DNA of 64,000 bases from contig NZ_FNPW01000010.1 in assembly GCF_900107395.1 (NCBI RefSeq), positions 186,001 through 250,000 of the forward strand. Direction: 5' to 3'. The stretch comes from Pseudomonas sp. NFIX28 (GTDB lineage: Bacteria > Pseudomonadota > Gammaproteobacteria > Pseudomonadales > Pseudomonadaceae). The position numbers and the translations under genes are program-made. The notes beneath the pieces were generated by a model, which worked only from the letters and a program-made list of their open reading frames with translations, did no database searches and was not told the origin of the DNA. This document shows, piece by piece, positions 45,970 through 55,819 of this stretch (its first letter is position 1; each line of letters opens with the position of its first letter).

Positions 45970-46075
45970 CTGTCCGAGGGGCGCTGCAGCAGGTTCGACC
46001 TGTCAGGCTCGGATGGGGCGTTGTCTGGCCGTGATGGTTCGGTCAGTCACTAAACGCACAACGGCGCCCATTCGC
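45970..46075 (+). ncRNA. SAH riboswitch in the ahcY leader
   Basis: The conserved elements of the S-adenosylhomocysteine riboswitch are present in order: CCGAGGGGCGCTGCAGC (45974-45990), a small hairpin CAGGT-TCG-ACCTG, CAGGCTCGG (46004-46012) and AACGGCGCCC (46060-46069). P1 is GGGCGC (45979-45984) with GCGCCC (46064-46069), and CCGAG (45974-45978) can pair with CTCGG (46008-46012) as the pseudoknot. SAH binding is known to turn ahcY expression on. Confidence 0.93.
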
Positions 46076-46098
46076 ATACTTACGAATGGAGGCTCTTC

Positions 46099-47508
46099 AT
46101 GAGCGCTGTCATCACGCCTGCAGATTTTACCGACTACAAAGTCGCCGACATGTCCCTGGCCGCCTGGGGCCGTCGCGAAACCATCATCGCCGAATCGGAA
46201 ATGCCGGCCCTGATGGGTCTGCGTCGCAAGTACGCCGCTGAACAACCGCTCAAGGGCGCGAAAATTCTCGGCTGCATCCACATGACCATCCAGACTGCCG
46301 TGCTGATCGAAACCCTGGTTGCCCTGGGTGCCGAAGTACGCTGGTCGTCGTGCAACATCTTCTCGACCCAGGACCAGGCCGCTGCCTCCATCGCCGCCGC
46401 CGGCATCCCGGTCTTCGCCTGGAAAGGCGAGACCGAGCAAGAATACGAGTGGTGCCTGGAGCAGACCATCCTCAAGGACGGCAAGCCTTGGGACGCCAAC
46501 ATGATCCTCGACGACGGCGGCGACCTGACCGAGCTGCTGCACAAGAAGTACCCGCAGGTGCTGGACCGCGTCCACGGCGTGACCGAAGAAACCACCACCG
46601 GCGTGCACCGCCTGCTGGACATGCTGGCCAAGGGCGAGCTGAAGATCCCGGCCATCAACGTCAACGACTCGGTGACCAAATCCAAGAACGACAACAAGTA
46701 CGGCTGCCGTCACAGCCTGAACGATGCGATCAAGCGCGGTACCGACCACCTGCTGTCCGGCAAGCAAGCGCTGGTCATCGGCTACGGTGACGTGGGCAAG
46801 GGTTCGGCCCAGTCCCTGCGCCAGGAAGGCATGATCGTCAAGGTTTCGGAAGTCGACCCGATCTGCGCCATGCAGGCCTGCATGGACGGTTTCGAACTGG
46901 TTTCGCCATTCATCGACGGCATCAACACCGGCACCGAAGCGAGCATCGACAAGGCGCTGCTGGGCAAGATCGACCTGATCGTGACCACCACCGGTAACGT
47001 CAATGTTTGCGACGCCAACATGCTCAAGGCCCTGAAGAAGCGCGCCGTGGTCTGCAACATCGGTCACTTCGACAACGAAATCGACACCGCTTTCATGCGC
47101 AAGAACTGGGCATGGGAAGAAGTGAAGCCGCAGGTGCACAAGGTTCACCGCACCGGCCCGGGCGCTTTCGACGCCCAGAACGACGACTACCTGATCCTGC
47201 TGGCCGAAGGCCGCCTGGTAAACCTGGGCAACGCCACCGGTCATCCAAGCCGCATCATGGACGGCTCGTTCGCCAACCAGGTGCTGGCGCAGATCTTCCT
47301 GTTCGGCCAGAAGTACGCCGACCTGTCGCCAGCCCAGAAAGCCGAGCGCCTGACCGTTGAAGTACTGCCCAAGAAGCTCGACGAAGAAGTGGCCCTGGAA
47401 ATGGTCCGCGGCTTCGGTGGTGTGGTCACTCAACTGACCAAGCAACAGGCTGACTACATCGGCGTGACCGTCGAAGGCCCGTTCAAGCCGCACGCTTACC
47501 GCTACTAA
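46099..47508 (+). CDS. ahcY: Adenosylhomocysteinase (SAH hydrolase)
   Basis: A 469-residue NAD-dependent enzyme splitting SAH, the inhibitory product of methylations, into homocysteine and adenosine. NAD-binding loop VIGYGDVGKGSAQSLRQEGM, substrate site HMTIQTAVLIETLVALG and the C-terminal NATGHPSRIMDGSFANQ are intact. ATG 46099 follows GGAGG. Controlled by the upstream SAH riboswitch. Probably co-transcribed with metF. Confidence 0.98.
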   Translation: MSAVITPADFTDYKVADMSLAAWGRRETIIAESEMPALMGLRRKYAAEQPLKGAKILGCIHMTIQTAVLIETLVALGAEVRWSSCNIFSTQDQAAASIAAAGIPVFAWKGETEQEYEWCLEQTILKDGKPWDANMILDDGGDLTELLHKKYPQVLDRVHGVTEETTTGVHRLLDMLAKGELKIPAINVNDSVTKSKNDNKYGCRHSLNDAIKRGTDHLLSGKQALVIGYGDVGKGSAQSLRQEGMIVKVSEVDPICAMQACMDGFELVSPFIDGINTGTEASIDKALLGKIDLIVTTTGNVNVCDANMLKALKKRAVVCNIGHFDNEIDTAFMRKNWAWEEVKPQVHKVHRTGPGAFDAQNDDYLILLAEGRLVNLGNATGHPSRIMDGSFANQVLAQIFLFGQKYADLSPAQKAERLTVEVLPKKLDEEVALEMVRGFGGVVTQLTKQQADYIGVTVEGPFKPHAYRY

Positions 47509-47514
47509 GAGCTG

Positions 47515-47690
47515 CTGCGAGCATTGAGCTTCGAGCGGCAAGCAGGGCCACAAGCCAGGCTTGCCGTTTGAAGCTCGCAGCTTCGCCCCTATTTGCTTAA
47601 ACAGTTCCAGGCCGTCGGTTTCAGGCACAAGAGATGAGCGCACCTCCGCTTCTCCTGCCGCTTGCAGCTTGCCGCTTGTAGCTGGAGGTC
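47515..47690. repeat. GCTTGCAGCTTG-type inverted repeats between ahcY and metF
   Basis: Imperfect copies such as GCTTGCCGTTTGAAGCTCGC (47561-47580) and CTTGCAGCTTGCCGCTTGTA (47663-47682) give short hairpins. This is a third, unrelated type of intergenic repeat in the window. Confidence 0.5.
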
Positions 47691-47696
47691 CCCTCC

Positions 47697-48542
47697 ATGT
47701 CTCAAGACCGTCGCTACAGCTTCGAGTTCTTTCCGACCAAGACCGATGCTGGGCATGAAAAACTGCTCGCCACTGCCCGCCAGCTGGCCAGCTACAACCC
47801 CGACTTCTTCTCCTGCACCTACGGTGCCGGTGGCTCGACCCGCGACCGCACGATGAACACCGTGCTGCAGCTCGAAAGCGAAGTGAAGATCCCGGCCGCA
47901 CCGCACCTGTCTTGCGTGGGCGACAGCAAGGCCGACCTGCGTGGCCTGCTGAGCCAGTACAAGGCTGCCGGCATCAACCGTATCGTCGCCCTGCGCGGCG
48001 ACTTGCCTTCGGGCATGGGCATGGCCAGTGGCGAGCTGCGTCACGCCAACGACCTGGTGAGCTTCATTCGTGAAGAAACCGGCGATCACTTCCACATCGA
48101 AGTGGCGGCGTATCCGGAAATGCACCCCCAGGCGCGCAATTTCGAAGACGACCTCAACAACTTCGTGCGCAAGGCCAACGCCGGCGCCAACAGTGCGATC
48201 ACCCAGTATTTCTTCAACGCCGACAGTTATTTTTACTTTGTCGAACGCGTGCAACAAATGGGTGTGAACATCCCGATCGTGCCCGGCATCATGCCGATCA
48301 CCAACTACAGCAAGCTGGCACGTTTCTCTGATGCCTGCGGCGCGGAAATCCCGCGCTGGATCCGCAAGCAACTGGAAGCCTACGGCGACGACAGCCAAAG
48401 CATTCAGGCATTCGGTGAACAGGTCATCACTGAAATGTGTGAGCGTTTGTTGCAAGGCGGGGCGCCAGGGTTGCATTTCTATACCCTGAACCAAGCCGAG
48501 CCGAGCCTGGCCGTCTGGAACAACCTGAAGCTGCCGCGCTAA
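47697..48542 (+). CDS. metF: 5,10-methylenetetrahydrofolate reductase
   Basis: A 281-residue flavoenzyme that makes 5-methyl-THF, the methyl donor for methionine synthesis. FAD/folate barrel features SCTYGAGGSTRDRT, ALRGDLPSGMG and AAYPEMHPQA are conserved. TGGAGG precedes the ATG. Downstream of ahcY and so probably also under the SAH riboswitch; the pair recycles homocysteine to methionine. Terminator follows. Confidence 0.97.
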   Translation: MSQDRRYSFEFFPTKTDAGHEKLLATARQLASYNPDFFSCTYGAGGSTRDRTMNTVLQLESEVKIPAAPHLSCVGDSKADLRGLLSQYKAAGINRIVALRGDLPSGMGMASGELRHANDLVSFIREETGDHFHIEVAAYPEMHPQARNFEDDLNNFVRKANAGANSAITQYFFNADSYFYFVERVQQMGVNIPIVPGIMPITNYSKLARFSDACGAEIPRWIRKQLEAYGDDSQSIQAFGEQVITEMCERLLQGGAPGLHFYTLNQAEPSLAVWNNLKLPR

Positions 48543-48560
48543 CCAGGCGACAGCATCAGA

Positions 48561-48592
48561 AAAGGCCTTGGCGAAATCCAAGGCCTTTTTTT
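48561..48592 (+). terminator. Rho-independent terminator of ahcY-metF
   Basis: AAAGGCCTTGG (48561-48571), loop CGAAAT with flanking base, CCAAGGCCTT (48579-48588), then T-run. Confidence 0.92.
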
Positions 48593-48623
48593 TAACCCCT
48601 CTACACCTGAAGGATTGCCGTAG

Positions 48624-49706
48624 ATGTCCACAGGCAGCACCACTGCACGCCCACAACTGATCTATCTGGTTTACGGCGCCGCGACCTATCACCAGGAAGC
48701 CGTATTCAGTATCGCCAGCGCCCTGGCGGGCCTGCGTGAAACACCCGAAGAAACCCTCGATATCCAGGTCTTCACCGACAATGCCGCGCCTTACCGCGAC
48801 CTGCCTGTGCGCGTGCGCCCGCTGGATGAAGACACCCGCCAAGCGTGGATCGCCCCTCACGGCTACCACTTTCGCGCCAAACACGTGGTGATGCGGCAAG
48901 TGCTGCAAGAGTCCGAACTGGCGCTGCTGATCGACACCGACACCTTCTTTCATTGCTCGCCGCTGGAGCTGTTTCGCCGCATCCAGCCCGGCACCCTGCT
49001 GTGTAACGCGTTTGGCCTGCGCTACGGCGCCAACAAGGAGTCCGGCCTCTATCAATCCCTGGCCGGCTTGCTGCAGGAACGAAAACTGGCCGACGACCAG
49101 ATGCCGCTGCTCAACTCCGGCGTGATCGGCCTGCACCGCGCAGACGCCGATGTGCTGGACCGCTCCATCGCCCTGATGGACGAGCTGTATCCGCTGGCGC
49201 AGGGGGCCTACACCCTCGAAGAGTTCTGCCTGGCCGTGGCGGCCTACCGCACCAAGCAGGTTCGCGAATGCCCCGACCTGATCCACCATTACTGGAGCCG
49301 CAAGCAGCTGTTTCGCGCCAAGACCAAGGCCTGGCTGGACAAACATCGCGCCGCGCCCATCAGCACCGTCGCCCTGGACGAAACCCGCCTGGTCACCACG
49401 ACCCTGCCGCGCCCGCCTACCCTGCAACGCCTGGCCTACAAGCTCGTGACCCTGGCCCTGCCCGGGCACCAACGGCAATTCATGCGCGAAATCCTCTATG
49501 GCTGCTATCGCCATACCAATGAATTCGACCAGGCCTGCGCCCCGGTCTGGTGGGAGAAGGCGCGGGAAAATGCCGAAGGCCGCCTGAAAAAACCGCTCAA
49601 CAGCCATCAACTCGAGCACTGGTTCAACCACCCGGTGATTCGCCTGGTGCTGGGCCAACGGCGCAAGGCCATCTACTTGCATCTGATCGAGACAAAGGCT
49701 GACTGA
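48624..49706 (+). CDS. GT-A-like nucleotide-sugar transferase-related protein
   Basis: A 360-residue soluble protein. LIYLVYGAATYHQEAVFSIA at the start and the DxD-type motif LLIDTDTFFHCSPL fit a GT-A glycosyltransferase fold (GT8-like), and LLNSGVIGLHRADADVL resembles its substrate loop. No sugar or polysaccharide genes are nearby. AAGGATT precedes the ATG. Acceptor and donor unknown. Confidence 0.62.
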   Translation: MSTGSTTARPQLIYLVYGAATYHQEAVFSIASALAGLRETPEETLDIQVFTDNAAPYRDLPVRVRPLDEDTRQAWIAPHGYHFRAKHVVMRQVLQESELALLIDTDTFFHCSPLELFRRIQPGTLLCNAFGLRYGANKESGLYQSLAGLLQERKLADDQMPLLNSGVIGLHRADADVLDRSIALMDELYPLAQGAYTLEEFCLAVAAYRTKQVRECPDLIHHYWSRKQLFRAKTKAWLDKHRAAPISTVALDETRLVTTTLPRPPTLQRLAYKLVTLALPGHQRQFMREILYGCYRHTNEFDQACAPVWWEKARENAEGRLKKPLNSHQLEHWFNHPVIRLVLGQRRKAIYLHLIETKAD

Positions 49707-49761
49707 GGCTTGATCTAGACAGCCTCTAGCATTGGGCGATCTGTCGTCGTAATCTCCAGCG

Positions 49762-50577
49762 ATGCCCGCCATTGCCCAGTTGCTGACAGCCTTTATATGC
49801 GCTTGCCTGAGCCTCACCGCCCACGGCGAGAAGCTGCGCATTGTCACCGAGCCCTGGGCCCCTTACGTCTATGAAGAACAGGGCAAGGCCCGGGGGCTGG
49901 ATTACGAAACCACGGCCATCGTCTTCCAGCGCCTGGGGATTGAAGTCGAGTGGCAATTCCTGCCCTGGAAACGTTGCCTGGCCATGCTCGAGCAAGGCCA
50001 GGCCGACGGCGCCCTGGACATCTTCCACAGCGACGAGCGCGAAAGCAGCCTGCTCTACCCCAGCGAGCCGCTGTCGGATGTCGAATTCGTGATGTTCTAC
50101 GCCAACGCACGGCCCTTTCCGTTCCGCACCCTGGAAGACTTGCGCGGGCTGACCGTGGGCACCTCCCCCGGCTACCTGTACAGCCGGGAGTTCAGCGAGT
50201 CCACGCTGTTCAAGCACGAGCCGGCGCCGACTCACGAGGCCAACTTCGGCAAGCTGCTGCGTGGCCGCATCGACCTGCTGATCACCGATCGGCGCGTTGG
50301 CCAACACCTGCTGGACCAACTGAAGATCCGCCAGCAGATCACCGAGAACCCCGTGGTCATCAGCCGCCAGAGCCAGTTCCTGGCCGTGCGGCGCAACGCC
50401 GGCATGGACTTGCTGGTGCAGCGTTTCGGCGCCGAGCTCAAACGCTTCAAGCGCGAGCCGGCCTACGCCGAACTGAGCGCCCGCTACGGCGCGGCGCCGG
50501 CCGTCGACACCCCAGGCGCAACGTTGCCCGGCGCACCGGCGAAAACCGTTGAGCAGCAGGAAAGCAGCGCACGCTGA
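49762..50577 (+). CDS. Orphan periplasmic solute-binding protein
   Basis: A 271-residue secreted protein of the amino-acid binding type (SBP_bac_3): signal ending SLTAHG, then EKLRIVTEPWAPYVYEEQGK. Ends with a low-complexity Ala/Pro tail. No transport partners adjacent. The paralog-like gene at 21286 shares the EKLR(L/I)V start of the mature protein. Ribosome-binding site weak. Confidence 0.75.
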   Translation: MPAIAQLLTAFICACLSLTAHGEKLRIVTEPWAPYVYEEQGKARGLDYETTAIVFQRLGIEVEWQFLPWKRCLAMLEQGQADGALDIFHSDERESSLLYPSEPLSDVEFVMFYANARPFPFRTLEDLRGLTVGTSPGYLYSREFSESTLFKHEPAPTHEANFGKLLRGRIDLLITDRRVGQHLLDQLKIRQQITENPVVISRQSQFLAVRRNAGMDLLVQRFGAELKRFKREPAYAELSARYGAAPAVDTPGATLPGAPAKTVEQQESSAR

Positions 50578-50583
50578 TTGCTC

Positions 50584-50592
50584 TGTTATACT
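50584..50592 (+). promoter_or_regulatory. Extended -10 promoter of the RhlE-type helicase
   Basis: TGTTATACT (TG, one base, TATACT). No good -35 is seen, as extended -10 promoters allow. The transcript would have a leader of about 200 bases before the ATG at 50803. Confidence 0.5.
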
Positions 50593-50802
50593 CCGGCCTT
50601 CCCGCCAGGCTCACGCCCGGACGCTCGATCCTGTTCAAGGCATCTCGATACCGCTACAGCGCAGCCACAAGGCCCGCGCGAGCCCTCGCCGATGAGCCTT
50701 CAGGAGCCAGCAGGACCGGACGGGATTGCGTCCTCTTAAACGCCATTCGCGCCAGGCAAGACTATCCCTCTGGGCCAAGCCCTCACTAAAACAGGATTAC
50801 TC

Positions 50803-52662
50803 ATGTCCTTTGCTTCCCTCGGTCTCTCCGAGGCTTTAGTCGGCGCCATCGAAGCCGCCGGCTACACCCAGCCTACTCCGGTGCAACAGCGGGCCATTCC
50901 CGCCGTGTTGCAAGGTCGCGACCTGATGGTCGCGGCACAGACAGGTACTGGTAAAACCGGCGGCTTCGCCCTTCCGATCCTGGAACGGTTGTTTCCCAAC
51001 GGTCACCCGGACAAATCCCAGCGTCACGGCCCGCGCCAACCGCGTGTACTGGTCCTGACCCCAACCCGCGAACTGGCCGCGCAAGTGCACGAAAGCTTCA
51101 AGGTCTATGCCCGCGACCTGAAGTTCGTCAGTGCCTGCATCTTCGGCGGCGTCGGCATGAACCCACAGGTCCAGGCCATGGCCCGCGGCGTTGATGTGCT
51201 GGTGGCCTGCCCCGGGCGCCTGCTCGACCTGGCCGGCCAAGGCAGCGTCGACCTGTCCCACGTGGAAATCCTCGTGCTCGACGAAGCCGACCGCATGCTC
51301 GACATGGGTTTCGTCCATGACGTGAAGAAAGTCCTTGCGCGCCTGCCCGCCAAGCGCCAGAACCTGCTGTTCTCCGCGACCTTCTCCAAGGACATCACGG
51401 ACCTGGCCGGCAAGCTGCTGCACAACCCCGAGCGCATCGAAGTCACGCCGCCGAACACCACGGTCGAGCGTATCGAGCAGCGGGTGTTCCGCCTGGCCGC
51501 CAGCCACAAGCGTGCCTTGCTGGCCCACCTGATCACCGCTGGCGCCTGGGAACAGGTGCTGGTCTTCACCCGCACCAAGCACGGCGCCAACCGCCTGGCC
51601 GAGTACCTGGACAAGCACGGCCTGACCGCCGTCGCCATCCACGGCAACAAGAGCCAGAACGCCCGCACCAAGGCCCTGGCCGACTTCAAGGCCGGCGAAG
51701 TGCGGATCCTGGTCGCCACCGACATCGCCGCGCGCGGCCTGGACATCGACCAGTTGCCACACGTGGTCAACTTCGAGCTGCCGAACGTCGACGAAGACTA
51801 CGTGCACCGCATCGGTCGTACCGGCCGTGCCGGTCGTTCGGGCGAAGCGATCTCGCTGGTCGCGCCGGATGAAGAGAAGCTGCTCAAGAGCATCGAGCGC
51901 ATGACCAAGCAGAAGATCCCCGACGGCGATCTGATGGGCTTCGATGCCAGCGCGGTAGAAGCCGAGAAACCGGAAGTGCGCGAGCGTCCGGACGTACGCA
52001 ACCCACGCAATTCCCGTGGCCCGCGTGGCGACGGCCCGAACGGCGGCGGTGGCGGCGGTGGTCGTAAGGACAAAGGCAAGGACAAGGGCAAGGACAAACC
52101 GGCCGCCCGCGGCGACCGTCCGGCCCGTGAGCAGAAGCCTCGCGAAGGCACCCCGGCCCGCGAACAGCGCCAGCCGACTCCCCGCGCGGACCGTGCCCCG
52201 GACGAGTTCCTGGACGACGACGTGGACAACTTCGGCAACCGCGCCGACTACGTCAGCCCGTACCAGAACAAGAACAACCAGTCGGGCCGCGGCCGCCGTC
52301 CAGGCGCGCCAGGCCAGGGCGCAGCCAACAGCAACGCGCCACGCAGCGGCGGCCAGGGTCGCTCCGGCGGTCCGCGCACCAGCAATGGCGCCAGCACCGG
52401 CACCCCGCCTGCCAAGCGCAACGGCCCGCGCAGCGGCGCTCCACGTGACGGCCAGGCCCGTCGCGAAGAGTCGCGCAACCGTCGTCCGGCCCGTGACGAC
52501 CAGGCGCGTCAGGAACCGGCGGTGCAGAACCCGCGCGGCAACCAGCCGAAGATCATGCACAAGGAGTCGAAAGCCGACCGCTTCCCGACACCCGAGCAGC
52601 TCGATCAACTGCCAAGCCGTCCACGCGGCGAGAAGCCAGCCTTGCTGACCCGCAATCGCTGA
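50803..52662 (+). CDS. rhlE: DEAD-box RNA helicase, RhlE type with long disordered C-terminus
   Basis: A 619-residue helicase. Core (1-380): Q-motif TQPTPVQQRAIP, Walker A AQTGTGKT, DEAD in VLDEADRML, SAT, HRIGRTGRAGRSG. The remaining 240 residues are low complexity, rich in Arg, Gly, Pro and Lys with a KDKGKDKGKDK run and RG repeats, typical of RNA-binding and phase-separating tails. By position next to metF/ahcY it matches P. aeruginosa RhlE2, a global RNA-turnover helicase. ATG follows AGGA. Terminator downstream. Confidence 0.93.
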   Translation: MSFASLGLSEALVGAIEAAGYTQPTPVQQRAIPAVLQGRDLMVAAQTGTGKTGGFALPILERLFPNGHPDKSQRHGPRQPRVLVLTPTRELAAQVHESFKVYARDLKFVSACIFGGVGMNPQVQAMARGVDVLVACPGRLLDLAGQGSVDLSHVEILVLDEADRMLDMGFVHDVKKVLARLPAKRQNLLFSATFSKDITDLAGKLLHNPERIEVTPPNTTVERIEQRVFRLAASHKRALLAHLITAGAWEQVLVFTRTKHGANRLAEYLDKHGLTAVAIHGNKSQNARTKALADFKAGEVRILVATDIAARGLDIDQLPHVVNFELPNVDEDYVHRIGRTGRAGRSGEAISLVAPDEEKLLKSIERMTKQKIPDGDLMGFDASAVEAEKPEVRERPDVRNPRNSRGPRGDGPNGGGGGGGRKDKGKDKGKDKPAARGDRPAREQKPREGTPAREQRQPTPRADRAPDEFLDDDVDNFGNRADYVSPYQNKNNQSGRGRRPGAPGQGAANSNAPRSGGQGRSGGPRTSNGASTGTPPAKRNGPRSGAPRDGQARREESRNRRPARDDQARQEPAVQNPRGNQPKIMHKESKADRFPTPEQLDQLPSRPRGEKPALLTRNR

Positions 52663-52680
52663 AGTTTTCGCGGCAATAAA

Positions 52681-52717
52681 AAACGCCCCTGATCTTGCGA
52701 TCAGGGGCGTTTTTTTA
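52681..52717 (+). terminator. Rho-independent terminator of the RhlE-type gene
   Basis: AAACGCCCCTGATC (52681-52694), loop TTGC, GATCAGGGGCGTTT (52699-52712), then TTTT; perfect 14-bp stem with A-run on the other side. Confidence 0.93.
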
Positions 52718-52724
52718 TGATCTC

Positions 52725-52841
52725 TGTAGCCGCTGCCGAGCCTGCGAGGCTGCGATCGACCGGGAACCGGTCGCGGGCTTCAGGACCCTGGAAGGCCCTT
52801 CGGGCCTTGTCGCAGCCTCGCGGGCGCGGCAGCGGCTACAG
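52725..52841. repeat. Single REPIN unit of the TGTAGCCGCTGCCG type
   Basis: Starts TGTAGCCGCTGCCGAGCCTG and ends with the inverse GGCGCGGCAGCGGCTACAGG, with an internal hairpin CCTTCGGGCCTT region. Same end sequences as the 18.2-kb tandem array but different core. Confidence 0.88.
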
Positions 52842-52849
52842 GCGAAGCA

Positions 52850-53449
52850 TTACTTCGCTTTCACACCTTCGAAGGTGATGTACAGCTGGACGGTGTCGGA
52901 CTGCGGGCCAACGTCCATGCCGTCCTTGTTGAACTCTTTGCGGCTGATGCTGGTGGTGCCTTCGAAACCTGCACGGTAGCCGCCCCATGGATCCTTGCCT
53001 TCGCCCAGGAAGGTCGCCTTGACCACGATAGGCTTGGTCACGCCGTGGAAAGTCAGGTTACCCGCGACATCGGCGGTCAGCTTGCCATCGGCATTCTTGC
53101 CGGTTGGCTTGACGCTGGTGGAAACGAACTTCGCATCAGGGAATTTGCCGGACTCCAGGAAGTCCTTGCTGTTGACGTGCTTGTCACGTTCAGCGTGGTT
53201 GGTGAACACGCTGGCGGTGCGCACGTTGACTTCGATCTTGGCATCTTCAGGCTTGGCCGCGTCGAAGCTGAACTTGCCGTCCAGGTCCTTGAAAGTACCG
53301 GTGATGTAGCTGTAACCCAGGTGGCTGACCTTGAAGTCGACGAAGGCGTGCTGGCCTTCCTTGTCGATCACGTAGTCAGCGGCCATCGCCTGACCGGCAG
53401 ACAGCAGGGCAGAACCGATTGCCAGAGCGGCGAGCGTCTTTTTCAACAT
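52850..53449 (-). CDS. yceI: YceI-family periplasmic lipid-binding protein
   Basis: A 199-residue secreted lipocalin-like protein (signal MLKKTLAALAIGSALLSAGQ AMA). Mature YceI fold: DKEGQHAFVDFKVSHLGYSY then GNLTFHGVTKPIVVKATF. Members bind isoprenoid quinones such as octaprenyl chains. ATG 53449 follows AAAGGA. Second gene after cytochrome b561, 32 bp apart, the usual pairing. Confidence 0.93.
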   Translation of the reverse strand: MLKKTLAALAIGSALLSAGQAMAADYVIDKEGQHAFVDFKVSHLGYSYITGTFKDLDGKFSFDAAKPEDAKIEVNVRTASVFTNHAERDKHVNSKDFLESGKFPDAKFVSTSVKPTGKNADGKLTADVAGNLTFHGVTKPIVVKATFLGEGKDPWGGYRAGFEGTTSISRKEFNKDGMDVGPQSDTVQLYITFEGVKAK

Positions 53450-53481
53450 GCTTTCTATTCCTTTTGAGTCGAGGTTGAGCA

Positions 53482-54033
53482 TCAGGCTTTGCGCCCCAGC
53501 ATACGAGCCAGGGTCGCATCACGATCGATAAAGTGGTGTTTCAAGGCAGCCAGAGCATGCACTCCGGCAAAGATCACCAGGGCCCAGGCCAGGTACAGAT
53601 GCACCTCGCCGGCCACATCTGCCTGGTCCGGCAGTCCGGAAACCAGGGCAGGAATTTCAAACAGGCCAAACACCGGAATCCCGACACCGTCTGCGGTGGA
53701 AATCAGGTAACCGGCAATCATCACAGCGAACAGACTGAGATAAAGGAAGGCATGGCCGAACGTCGCGCCCAGGCGCGTCAGGCGCCCGTGGTTGTTCGGT
53801 GCCGGTGGCGGCGGGCTGACAAAGCGCCACAGCAGCCGCAGCAGCATGATCGCGAACAGCGTCAGGCCAATGCTCTTGTGCAGGTCCGGCGCCGCTTTGC
53901 GCCAGGCACTGTAGTAATCCAGGCCGACCATCCACAGGCCCAGGGCGAACAATCCGAAGACGGCCAGCGCCACACTCCAGTGCAGGAAAATGCTTACCCA
54001 GCCGTAGCGGGAAGAAGAGTTACGTAGCTGCAT
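53482..54033 (-). CDS. cybB: Cytochrome b561
   Basis: A 183-residue inner-membrane diheme cytochrome with four helices. Heme ligands lie in IFLHWSVAL, PDLHKSIG, FGHAFLYLS and EVHLYLAWALVIFAGVHA. It can pass electrons from quinol, and superoxide oxidase activity is known for E. coli CybB. Start at ATG 54033 (MQLRNSSSRYG) after AGGATT; the frame to 54144 adds no conserved sequence. Co-transcribed with yceI. Confidence 0.92.
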   Translation of the reverse strand: MQLRNSSSRYGWVSIFLHWSVALAVFGLFALGLWMVGLDYYSAWRKAAPDLHKSIGLTLFAIMLLRLLWRFVSPPPPAPNNHGRLTRLGATFGHAFLYLSLFAVMIAGYLISTADGVGIPVFGLFEIPALVSGLPDQADVAGEVHLYLAWALVIFAGVHALAALKHHFIDRDATLARMLGRKA

Positions 54034-54313
54034 TACTTGAATCCTGTAAGAACTGCTGCCCAAGACTATCGATTTAACTATCGAATTAAAGCGGAAATTT
54101 TCGCTTTGAAATATCGAGAAATACGATGTTGATCCTACGAACACTAAATTAACCAGGGATTAAGGTCTACGTGGGAAACGCGTGACAGACCGTCCCGCCA
54201 CGACGACCAATTCGCTTCCCGGGCATGCAATGGGTTGTGACACAGCCTGGCATTGCATAGGCTTGCGCGATTGTTTGCTCGCGTACTGTAGAGCCGCCTC
54301 CAGGAGACTGAAC
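54034..54313. promoter_or_regulatory. Divergent cybB / bioA control region
   Basis: An AT-rich stretch holds the direct repeat ACTATCGA at 54065-54072 and 54077-54084 (12-bp period) and the inverted repeat AAAGCG...CGCTTT at 54088-54107. Possible promoter and operator of cybB-yceI. For bioA only a CAGGAG ribosome-binding site is clear. Confidence 0.45.
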
Positions 54314-55720
<1,407 letters not shown>

Positions 55721-55746
55721 TAACCGCGCGCGCAAGCCCGCCGCTC

Positions 55747-55774
55747 TTTGTGGAGCGGGCTTGCTCGCGAAAAG
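55747..55774. repeat. Single REP
   Basis: TTTGTGGAGCGGGCTTGCTC followed by GCGA; one diverged copy between bioA and rsmE. Confidence 0.75.
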
Positions 55775-55819
55775 CACCGTCTGACCGATACCGATCCAGA
55801 ATTTTCCCAGAGAACCCCC

